Shown here: in pieces, positions 8,258 through 15,997 of the stretch
Numbering within the stretch: the first letter of the stretch is position 1
Layout of the letters: every line of letters begins with the position of its first letter
DNA from: Actinomyces oris
Lineage (GTDB): Bacteria > Actinomycetota > Actinomycetes > Actinomycetales > Actinomycetaceae
NCBI RefSeq assembly: GCF_006546825.1
Contig: NZ_VICC01000006.1
Location: forward strand, 310,001 to 374,000
Direction: 5' to 3'
DNA length: 64,000 bases
Translations under genes and position numbers: made by a program
Notes under the pieces: model-generated
Seen by the model: the letters and a program-made list of their open reading frames with translations, nothing else
Databases searched by the model: none
What the model was told of the DNA's origin: nothing

Positions 8258-9547
8258 TCAGCCGGCCAGGAGCGGCCCCGGAGTCCAGGCGATCTCTCCT
8301 GGCTCCACGCCGGCCGGGGCGTCACCGGAGACGATGACGTCTGCGCGCCGCCAGGGACGGTCCTTGGCGAAGAAGAGGCGCTCGCCGGCCATCCACCAGT
8401 GCCAGAAACGCACCGACTCCTCGGCGTCGCCGTTGACTCCCTCAGCGATGTCCCGCTTGATGCCGCGGCGCTCGGCCACGTCGTCACCGGTCTGAACCCA
8501 TACGTGCGCGTCAATGAGGCTGCGCACTGCGGCCAGACCCGCCCCGGTCCCCTCGACGAGGACCAGGGGAGAGCCGGCTGGGATCCGGATGGAGCCCTCA
8601 CGGCCGTGCTCGCGCCACTTGTCCGGGACCAGGTCGAGGCTGCCGGCCCGACGCAGCTGAGTCAGGGTGTCGACGTACAGCTGGTCCCAGTCATAGAGCG
8701 GCTCGTTCCAGATGAGGTCGTCCAGGTGAAAGGCTTGCGCGCCGGGGACGGCTGCGGCCAGCGCCGTGGTGAGCGTGGTCTTGCCCGATCCGCCCCTCCC
8801 GTCGACGGCGATGATCGCCGGCCGTCCCTGGGGCGTGCCGACAAGGCTCAGCAGGTGCGCCACAAGGTCATCGGTGGTGCTGACCTGCCACTGGAGGACG
8901 GCGGGTTCCTCGGGCTGAAGCTCGATGGACTGGTCGGCATCGACCCGTCGGTGGCTGTCGCTGTCGGCGGGCTTGATCTGGTGACAGCACATGGTGGGTC
9001 CTTTCAGGCAACGGCTCATGAGGGTCAGGTCGAGGATCTGACCATGCTTCTCGCCGGCCTGCGGGACAGTGCCGACAGTGGTGAAACCATAGCGCTCGTG
9101 CAGGCGCACCGAGGTCGCGTGACCCGCCTCGATGAGAGCGATCATCGTGCGGTCCCCGGCCCGCCGTGAGGCCTCGATGAGGGCGGCGAGGAGCCTGGCA
9201 CCAAGACCTTTGCCCTGCGCCGCAGGGCAAAGGTAGATCGAGTCCTCAACGGTGCGGGCGTAGCCCTCGTAGGAGTGCCAGGGACCGGCCACCGCGAAGC
9301 CGACGACGTCCTGCGGCTTACCGCTGACGTGAGCGACGAGAGCCGTTCCCCGCTGCACCATGGGGGCCAGCCAGGCCTCGGCCTCGGCGTGGTCCTGCTC
9401 GATGCTGGTCCAGATGGCCAGAGACTCCCGCACGGCGGCGTTACGGATCCGGCGGATCGCGGGGGAGTCCGCCATCGTCGCCGGACGGATTCGGTAGGTA
9501 CGTGCCACCTCGGCATGTCCATGAACCCGAGCCTCACATGGGGGCAT
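8258..9547 (-). CDS. Fused GNAT acetyltransferase and P-loop kinase
   Basis: The 429-residue product joins two domains. Residues about 16-185 are a GNAT acetyltransferase resembling the phosphinothricin/methionine-sulfoximine type (YRIRPATMADSPAIRRIRNA; acetyl-CoA loop PAAQGKGLGARLL; RLHERYGFTTVGTV). Residues about 220-429 are a uridine-kinase-like P-loop protein (IIAVDGRGGSGKTTLTTAL with Lys256, then FHLDDLIW and WHWWMAGERLFF). There is no stop codon between them, yet Met186 has its own Shine-Dalgarno sequence, so a free kinase of 244 residues may also be made. The start at 9547 overlaps the end of the UvrA-like gene by 14 bp; GTG 9508 is an alternative. Small-molecule inactivation is a reasonable guess; the substrates are unknown. 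Confidence 0.82.
   Translation of the reverse strand: MPPCEARVHGHAEVARTYRIRPATMADSPAIRRIRNAAVRESLAIWTSIEQDHAEAEAWLAPMVQRGTALVAHVSGKPQDVVGFAVAGPWHSYEGYARTVEDSIYLCPAAQGKGLGARLLAALIEASRRAGDRTMIALIEAGHATSVRLHERYGFTTVGTVPQAGEKHGQILDLTLMSRCLKGPTMCCHQIKPADSDSHRRVDADQSIELQPEEPAVLQWQVSTTDDLVAHLLSLVGTPQGRPAIIAVDGRGGSGKTTLTTALAAAVPGAQAFHLDDLIWNEPLYDWDQLYVDTLTQLRRAGSLDLVPDKWREHGREGSIRIPAGSPLVLVEGTGAGLAAVRSLIDAHVWVQTGDDVAERRGIKRDIAEGVNGDAEESVRFWHWWMAGERLFFAKDRPWRRADVIVSGDAPAGVEPGEIAWTPGPLLAG
8990..9004 (-). promoter_or_regulatory. Internal ribosome-binding site and ATG within the GNAT-kinase gene
   Basis: Read on the minus strand, AAAGGA (9004-8999) is followed by six bases and an in-frame ATG at 8992, which is codon 186, exactly at the boundary between the acetyltransferase and kinase domains. 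This looks like the native start of a once-independent kinase gene whose upstream partner has lost its stop codon, or like a dual-product arrangement. It is seen in sequence; use of the site is inferred. Confidence 0.55.
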
Positions 9548-11949
9548 GGTTGTTCTCCTCCTCGACGTACCGGGCGAGGTACTGGCCCGTCAGTGTGCTT
9601 CGCTCCGCCACCATCTGCGCCGGTGTTCCGGTGAACACGACGCGGCCACCGTCGTGACCGGCTCCGGGTCCCAGATCAAGAATCCAGTCGGCGTGCGCCA
9701 TCACGGCCTGGTGATGTTCAATGACGACGACGGTGCGGCCGCCGTCCACGAGGCGATCCAGGAGCGTCAGCATGGCCTCGATGTCGGCCGGGTGCAGTCC
9801 GACGGTCGGCTCATCGAGCACGATGATGCGGCCTTCCTGGCTCAGTTGGACGGCGAGCTTGAGCCGCTGACGCTCACCACCGGACAAGGTGGTCAGGGCC
9901 TGGCCGAGGTGGAGGTAACCGAGCCCCACATTCGTCAGTTGTGACAGGATCCTGGCTGCCGCGGGGAGACGAGCCTCGCCCTGGGAGAAGAAGGCCAGCG
10001 CCGCCTCGACACTCATGTCCAAGACATCGGCGATGCTGAATCCAGCGAAGCTGGTAGGCGAGCACCTCGTCCCTGAAACGCCGCCCGTCACAGGCCTGGC
10101 ATCGGGACTCCACGGTCTCCATGAAGCCCAGTTGCGTCTCAATGATTCCCGTTCCGCCGCACACCGGGCAGGCCCCGTCTGAGTTGGCCGAGAAGTGCGC
10201 GGGTTTCGCACCCTTGTCCTTATTGGCTGTGGCAAAGGCCTTGCGAACAGGGTCGAGCAGTCCGGTGTAGGTGGCGGCATTCGAGCGCCTGGAGCCTTTG
10301 ATCGGTGCCTGGTCGACCGTCACCACGCCATCGATGGGGGAGAGGTGGCCGTGGATGAGGCTCGACTTGCCGGATCCGGCCACTCCAGTGATGACGCTGA
10401 GAACTCCCAGGGGAATATCGACATCGACGTCGTGAAGATTGTTCGTTCTGGCGCCGCGAATCTCGATTCTTCCCGTGGGGGAGCGGTGGCTTTTCTTGAT
10501 TCGCATCCGGTCCGCTAGGTGGCGTCCGGTAAGAGTGTCAGAGCCGCGCAGCTGCTCGACCGTTCCCTCGAAACAGATCCGGCCTCCTCGGGTTCCCGCT
10601 CCCGGCCCCAGATCCACCACGTGGTCGGCGATCGACATCGTCTCGGGTTTGTGCTCGATGACGAGCACGGTGTTTCCTTTGTCCCTCAGTGACAGCAGCA
10701 GCTCATTCATCTGGTGGAGGTCGTGCGGGTGCAGACCGATGCTGGGCTCATCGAAGACGTAGGTGACATCGGTGAGGGCCGAGCCCAGGTGGCGCACGAG
10801 CTTGGTGCGCTGGGCCTCACCGCCCGAGAGCGTGGAGGCCGGGCGGTCCAGTGACAGATAGCCCAGCCCAATGAGCACGAAGGCGTCCAGCATGTCCTTC
10901 AGATTATCCAGCAGGGGAGCGGCACCGGTCAGAGTCCCTTGAAGACGAGTGATCCACTGCGCCAGATCCGAGATCTGCATGGCACAGGCATCAGCAATGG
11001 ATTTACCGTCGATCAAACAGCTGCGGGCGGGTTCGGACAGGCGGGTTCCATGACACTGCGGGCAGGTTCCGAACACGACGGCCCGTTCCACGAAGGCACG
11101 AATATGAGGCTGCAGTGCCTGTGGTTCCTTGGACAGGATCGACCGTCGAATTCTGAGAACGAGCCCCTCGTAGGTCACATTGATGCCGCCGACCTTGATC
11201 TTCGTGGGCTCCTTGTAGAGTAGATCATCTCTTTGCTGGGGCGTGAAGGCGGCTACCGGAACATCTGCCGGAAAGAGACCGGATTCGGTGAAGCTGCGCA
11301 CCTGCCAGCCACCGGCTGCGTATCCTGGGACGGTGATGGCGCCGTCATTCAAGGAGAGCGTCTCATCGAGCACTTGCGTCAGATCGATGTCTGAGACCTG
11401 ACCCATGCCTTCACAATCCGGGCACATCCCGCCCTGAACGGTGAATGTCTTGCGCTCGACGATCTTGCGACTGCCGCGCTGCGTGGTGAGCGCACCACCA
11501 CCGGTGACGGACGGGACGTTGAAGGCGAAGGCCTGAGGTGAGCCGATGTGTGGCACGCCGTGCGTCGAGTACAGGACCCTCAGGAGGGCTCCGACGTCGC
11601 TGACAGTACCGAGCGTTGAGCGCGGATTGGATCCCAGGCGTTCCTGGTCCACGACGATCGCCGGCGTCAGTCCTTCCAGACGGTCGACGTCGGGACGTGC
11701 GCCGGCGTCCATGAAGCCCTGCACGAAAGCCGGGTAGGTCTCATTGACCAGACGGCGCGACTCAGTGGCGATCGTGGCGAAGACGAGCGAGCTCTTGCCC
11801 GAGCCCGACACGCCGGTGAAGACCGTCAGCCTGCGCTTGGGGATGACGACGTCGACACTGCGCAAGTTGTTCTCACGAGCCCCGACGACACGGATGACGT
11901 CATGCGCATCGGCGGGGTTGTTTCCAGCAGCCCTTCCAGTCACACGCAC
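9534..11949 (-). pseudogene. UvrA-like ABC protein (drug-resistance type), interrupted by a frameshift
   Basis: Two overlapping frames together encode about 805 residues of a UvrA paralogue. The first part has FTGVSGSGKSSL, zinc-finger cysteines (CPDCEGMG, CPQCHGTR, CPVCGGTG, CQACDGRRF), the signature LSGGEAQRTK, and a second Walker A ITGVAGSGKSSL. The second part resumes at AGFSIADVLDMSVEAAL and has LSGGERQRLKLAVQL and IIVLDEPTVGLHP. The break is at about 10048-10049: removing one A of the plus-strand gaag restores QLAGFSIADVL. The UvrB-binding domain of true UvrA is missing, as in short paralogues linked to antibiotic self-protection. The likely start is GTG 11949 (GTG 11943 also fits). It is either a recent pseudogene, a sequencing error, or less likely a recoding site; similarity continues on both sides of the break. 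Confidence 0.8.
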
Positions 11950-12047
11950 AATTGTGCCGGACTGATGGACGTCGCCGCCGACCGGATGTCCCGGACCCGA
12001 TGCCGCGCACAGCGCTCCTGAGAACAAGCCCCACTCGCCGAACGCCG

Positions 12048-12061
12048 ATAATGTACATTAT
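12048..12061. promoter_or_regulatory. Perfect 14-bp palindrome, candidate operator
   Basis: The sequence ataatgtacattat is a perfect inverted repeat in an AT-rich patch of a GC-rich background. It lies between the divergent UvrA-like gene (about 100 bp from its likely start) and the ABC permease gene (about 185 bp upstream of its ATG). Size and symmetry suit a dimeric repressor of TetR or MarR type, but no such regulator is encoded nearby. The operator role is inferred. Confidence 0.45.
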
Positions 12062-12244
12062 GTCATTCGTGCAGGAGCGACACTCTCCCGCGACACGCGG
12101 TAGGAACTGGGCGGCGTCCTGCCTGGTCGCCGCCCCTAAGGCGAGCGCTCCCCCTGAACCCTCGACCTTGCGAACCTCTCGCGGCATGTAGCCTTCACGG
12201 AGTGCGCCAGCCGGCCCGCTGCCGACCACTCCTCAGGGAGCCCC

Positions 12245-13357
12245 ATGTTCCTCGCGCTGCGCGAGATCCGCCACGAACCCGTGCGCTTCACGCTCATCAT
12301 CTCCGTCATCACCCTGGTGGCCTACCTCACATTTTTCTTGGCCTCCTTGGCTGTGGGCCTCGCCCACCGTTACCGCGCCGGCATCGACGGCTGGAACACC
12401 GCCAGCGTCGCCGTCACGGACACCTCCAACGAGAACCTCTCCGCCTCCCGTCTGAGCGACAAGCAGCTGGAAGCGGCCACGGCCCTGGCCAAGGACAACG
12501 GAACCACAGCCTCTGCCCTGATGAGCACGGCCGCTGTTGCCCAGGCGCCAGACGTCAAGGACGAGGACGGCGAGGCGCTGCGTGAGGATGTCTTCGCCTT
12601 CGGAATCGATCTGGACGGACAGCTCAGTCCGCCTGTGGCCGACGGGCGGACGATCTCTGCCCCCGATAGCGAAGTCCTCGTCGACGACTCGCTGAAGGCC
12701 AAGGGACTCGCGGTTGGTGACACGATTCGACTGCTGGGCTCTGACCACGACTGGACCGTTGTCGGATTCACCCATGACACCACCTTCCAGGCGGCTCCCG
12801 TGGTGACCATGGACAGCCAGGCCTTGCGCCAGCACGGCCCCACCAGCCTGTCCCCAGCCGTCTCCGCCGTCGTCTTCACCTCCGACCTGACCACCGACAG
12901 CAAGGCCACGCAGTCCGCCAAGGACGCAGGACTGACGATCCTCACCACCGAGGAGCTCGTTCGCACGCTCCCCGGCTACTCGGCCCAGGTACTCACCTTC
13001 AGCCTCATGATCGGCTCACTCATCATCATCGCCTCCACGGTTCTGGGCATCTTCATCTACGTGCTGACGCTGCAGAAGAGACCAGTCCTGGGCATCCTCA
13101 AAGCTCGCGGCGTCCCCACCGGCTACCTTATCCGCTCCGGATGCGCCCAGACCCTCGTGCTGTCGGTAGCCGGCATCGGCATCGGCCTGCTTCTGACGAT
13201 GGCGACGTCCCTGGTCCTCCCCCGCGCCGTGCCCTTCAGGATTTCCGCTCCCCTGGACCTGCTCATCGTCACGGCATTCATCGCCATCTCCGTCATCGGA
13301 GGCTTCATCTCCGTCCGGGTCATCTCCCGCATCGATCCCGTGGAGGCCATCTCATGA
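12245..13357 (+). CDS. FtsX/MacB-like ABC transporter permease
   Basis: The 370-residue protein has the FtsX-family layout: one N-terminal span (LIISVITLVAYLTFFLASLAVG), a large extracytoplasmic domain (residues about 40-250) and three C-terminal spans (FSLMIGSLIIIASTVLGIFIYVLTL; TLVLSVAGIGIGLLLTMAT; LLIVTAFIAISVIGGFI). It resembles DevC/LolE-type permeases that work with a LolD-like ATPase to move lipids, peptides or drugs by mechanotransmission. The ATG at 12245 is preceded by AGGGAG. Its last codons overlap the ATPase start in an ATGA arrangement, so the two are translationally coupled. The cargo is unknown; the divergent UvrA-like gene suggests a possible resistance role, which is inference. 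Confidence 0.88.
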   Translation: MFLALREIRHEPVRFTLIISVITLVAYLTFFLASLAVGLAHRYRAGIDGWNTASVAVTDTSNENLSASRLSDKQLEAATALAKDNGTTASALMSTAAVAQAPDVKDEDGEALREDVFAFGIDLDGQLSPPVADGRTISAPDSEVLVDDSLKAKGLAVGDTIRLLGSDHDWTVVGFTHDTTFQAAPVVTMDSQALRQHGPTSLSPAVSAVVFTSDLTTDSKATQSAKDAGLTILTTEELVRTLPGYSAQVLTFSLMIGSLIIIASTVLGIFIYVLTLQKRPVLGILKARGVPTGYLIRSGCAQTLVLSVAGIGIGLLLTMATSLVLPRAVPFRISAPLDLLIVTAFIAISVIGGFISVRVISRIDPVEAIS

Positions 13358-14103
13358 CCGCATCAGCAGCAGCAAGTGGAGCGGCAACTCCGGTCATGTC
13401 CCTGGAGACGGTGACCCGCGACTACCGTCAGGGCGATGAGACCGTTCACGCCCTGCGCAGCACGGACCTCACGCTGCGCGCTGGCGAGCTGGTGGGGATC
13501 CTGGGCCCCTCAGGCTCCGGGAAGTCCACGCTCCTGACCATCATGGGCGGCCTGCGCACTCCCTCGAGTGGCACCGTGACGATCTCCGGTCAGCCCTTCT
13601 CCAGCCTGCCGGAGAAGCAGCGGGCCAGGCTCCGACTTCGGCACATCGGCTTCGTCCTCCAGGCCTCGGGGCTGGTTCCCTTCCTCAGGCTCAACGACCA
13701 GTTCAGCCTGCACGACCGAGCGGCACGAACGCAGGGCGACACCGACCGACGGGATCATCTGCTGGACTCACTCGGCATCACGAAGCGCGCCCACGCCTAC
13801 CCCTCGGAGCTCTCCGGGGGCGAGCGTCAGCGCGCCGCCATCGCGGTGGCGCTCTACCACGACCCGGACATCATCCTGGCCGATGAGCCCACCGCCTCCC
13901 TGGACACCCGACGGGCTCAGGACGTCGCTCATCTGCTTGCGGACCAGACCCACGAGCTGGGCAAGGCCACGGTGATGGTCACTCATGACGAGCGGCTGCT
14001 TCCCGTATGCGATCGGGTCCTGGCGATGCACGACGGTGTCCTGACCGAACAGGACGCACCCAAGGACAGCGAGGGCCAGAGCGGTTCACGCGATGACCGC
14101 TGA
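13354..14103 (+). CDS. LolD/MacB-like ABC transporter ATPase
   Basis: This 249-residue ABC ATPase has Walker [16 protein letters not shown]-loop region HIGFVLQASGLVPF, signature LSGGERQRAAIAVAL, Walker B IILADEPTASLD and the H-loop VMVTHDE, all in normal order. ATG 13354 is chosen because it overlaps the permease stop by four bases; the open frame upstream only runs antiparallel through the permease gene in another frame. It powers the FtsX-like permease encoded just before it. No accessory or regulator gene completes the set. Confidence 0.94.
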   Translation: MTASAAASGAATPVMSLETVTRDYRQGDETVHALRSTDLTLRAGELVGILGPSGSGKSTLLTIMGGLRTPSSGTVTISGQPFSSLPEKQRARLRLRHIGFVLQASGLVPFLRLNDQFSLHDRAARTQGDTDRRDHLLDSLGITKRAHAYPSELSGGERQRAAIAVALYHDPDIILADEPTASLDTRRAQDVAHLLADQTHELGKATVMVTHDERLLPVCDRVLAMHDGVLTEQDAPKDSEGQSGSRDDR

Positions 14104-14147
14104 GCAGCGCTGGCTCCTCCCGGCATGGAGAACTACAGTCGGTAGCC

Positions 14148-14771
14148 GTGTCCACGATCCCGCACTCCGACCACTTCCCCACTGCTGTCTTCCTCGGTGA
14201 CTCCATCACCACCGGTTGGCGAGCCCTGAGCCATCCTCGTAATCGCTGGACCTCGCTCGTGTGTGAGCATCAGCGGTGGCGGGAAGTGAACCTGGCGGCG
14301 GACGGCCTGGGCTTCTTCGCACGACGTGGGGGCCACCTGCCCGGCGGGCAACGCTCACCGTCGTGCCGTGACACCACCTGGCTGGAAGCGGTCCTGCGTT
14401 GCGAGCCCGACATCGTCACGATCAGCCTGGGCCTGAACGATGCCGCCTTCCTCCCCTCTCAGCGTGAGCTGGTCGAGCAGGCGATCGACCATGACCTCAG
14501 CTTCATCTCCACACGCCTGCGGGGCGCGCCGGTCATCATCGCCCCCTACTTCCCCTCCCTGGAGGTCGGTCCGCGTTTCCAGGCCATCCGCCGTCTCGTG
14601 CACGAGAAGGCCACGTCCCTGGGTCTGACCTCGACCGATGCCTTGAGCACGGCCATCAACGGTGACGAGGACCGCCTGGCCATCGACCAGATCCACCCCG
14701 ACGACGCCGGACACGCCCGGATGGCTCGCGCCATGATCGCCTTCTACGCCGAAATCCTGCCCGGCTCGTAA
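14148..14771 (+). CDS. SGNH/GDSL-type hydrolase
   Basis: The 207-residue protein has the SGNH esterase blocks: FLGDSIT (Ser nucleophile, block I), a Gly in the VNLAADGLG segment (block II), SLGLNDAAF (block III Asn) and IDQIHPDDAGHARMA (block V Asp and His). These enzymes cleave ester bonds in lipids, acylated sugars or cell-wall polymers. There is no signal peptide, so it is probably cytoplasmic. The start is GTG 14148, 44 bp after the ABC ATPase, so it may share a transcript with it. The substrate cannot be inferred. Confidence 0.85.
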   Translation: MSTIPHSDHFPTAVFLGDSITTGWRALSHPRNRWTSLVCEHQRWREVNLAADGLGFFARRGGHLPGGQRSPSCRDTTWLEAVLRCEPDIVTISLGLNDAAFLPSQRELVEQAIDHDLSFISTRLRGAPVIIAPYFPSLEVGPRFQAIRRLVHEKATSLGLTSTDALSTAINGDEDRLAIDQIHPDDAGHARMARAMIAFYAEILPGS

Positions 14772-14882
14772 CACTTCCACTCACGTTTACGCAGGTCAGT
14801 TGGGTAATGACCCCCTCGAGGCATATGCTTGGCAGCAGATCGCACTCACCGTGACCGACTGAAGGAGCTCGAGGACCCACTC

Positions 14883-15914
14883 GTGGAGTCACACCGCGAA
14901 CCCACACTGGCCGATGTCGCCCAGGCTGCAGGCGTCTCGCTGACGACAGTCTCCCGCGTACTCAACAACCGCGGCTACCTCTCCCAAGAGACGCGGGAGC
15001 GGGTGGCTGAGGCGATCGCTCAGCTCAACTACCGCCCCAATCAGATCGCCCGAGCACTGCACGGCAAGTCGACGCATTCAATCGGGCTGATCGTACCCAC
15101 CGTTGCCCTGCCTTTCTTCGGCGAGCTGACCGAGCATGTCGAGGACTTCCTCGCAGAGCGCGGCTACCGGACCTTCGTCTGCAACTCGATGGGCAAGGCG
15201 GATCGGGAGCGCGAGTACCTCGACCTGCTCGTCTCCCACCGGGTCGATGGCATCATCTCCAGCGCCCACAATGACGGTCTTGCCGACTACAGCTCGATTC
15301 ACCTGCCCTTGGTCAGTGTGGATCGGGACCTCTCCCCCATCGTCCCCAATGTCCGCTGCGACAACGAGGCCGGCGGTCGGCTCGCCGCCGAGCACCTGCT
15401 CAAACGGGGGGCGCGTCGTCCGGCCCTGCTGACGTCTCGCACTGGAATCCACAACCTGAGGGAGAAGGGGTACCGTCAGGTGCTCCAGCAGGCGGGCATC
15501 GAGCCGGTGGTCTTGACTGTCGACTTCAACACACCCAACAGTGAGCGCCCCCGTCTCATCCGAGAACGGCTCGACCTCGTGGTCGACGACGTTGACGCGG
15601 TCTTCGCGACCGACGATCTGGCTGCCGCGCAAGTGATGGAGTGGGCTGCCGAGCGCGACCTGCGGATTCCGGACGACTTCAAGGTGATCGGCTTCGACGG
15701 AACGGTCGCCATGCGGCATGCCCTGCCGGCGCTGACCACGATCCAGCAACCCATCACCAAGCTGGCACGGGCGGCAGCCGACCTGCTCCTGAAGCGGATC
15801 GACTCGGCCACCGCGGTCTCCACGCAGAGCACGCAGTCGGGTGGTCCCGGGGTGGAGGACCTGCAGGTTCCCTCCCCCATGCCGGTGAAGTTACTGCCCG
15901 GCCGTACCGCCTAG
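14883..15914 (+). CDS. LacI-family repressor, probably sucrose-responsive (ScrR-like)
   Basis: The 343-residue protein has an N-terminal LacI helix-turn-helix (TLADVAQAAGVSLTTVSRVL), a hinge (YRPNQIARAL) and a periplasmic-binding-protein-like effector domain (SIGLIVPTVALPFFGELTEH; VIGFDGTVAMRHALP). It is convergent with the sucrose-type PTS gene and separated from it by a strong terminator. A good LacI-type operator lies at the PTS promoter, so this is the natural candidate for its regulator. The start is uncertain: GTG 14883 is used because homology begins just after it, but TTG 14829 lies upstream and AAGGAG (14862-14867) is rather distant from 14883. Confidence 0.88.
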   Translation: MESHREPTLADVAQAAGVSLTTVSRVLNNRGYLSQETRERVAEAIAQLNYRPNQIARALHGKSTHSIGLIVPTVALPFFGELTEHVEDFLAERGYRTFVCNSMGKADREREYLDLLVSHRVDGIISSAHNDGLADYSSIHLPLVSVDRDLSPIVPNVRCDNEAGGRLAAEHLLKRGARRPALLTSRTGIHNLREKGYRQVLQQAGIEPVVLTVDFNTPNSERPRLIRERLDLVVDDVDAVFATDDLAAAQVMEWAAERDLRIPDDFKVIGFDGTVAMRHALPALTTIQQPITKLARAAADLLLKRIDSATAVSTQSTQSGGPGVEDLQVPSPMPVKLLPGRTA

Positions 15915-15926
15915 TGATCCGTTGAC

Positions 15927-15971
15927 GATGCTCGTGGGCCCCGGCCTGCATGGTCGGGGCCCACGAGCATC
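15927..15971. terminator. Bidirectional hairpin between the LacI regulator and the sucrose PTS
   Basis: Two perfectly complementary 17-base arms (15927-15943 and 15955-15971) flank an 11-base loop between the stop codons of two convergent genes. There is no long U tract. The symmetry and position indicate a terminator working in both directions. Confidence 0.8.
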
Positions 15972-15997
15972 CGAATCACGGACGATCCTTGACTGGA

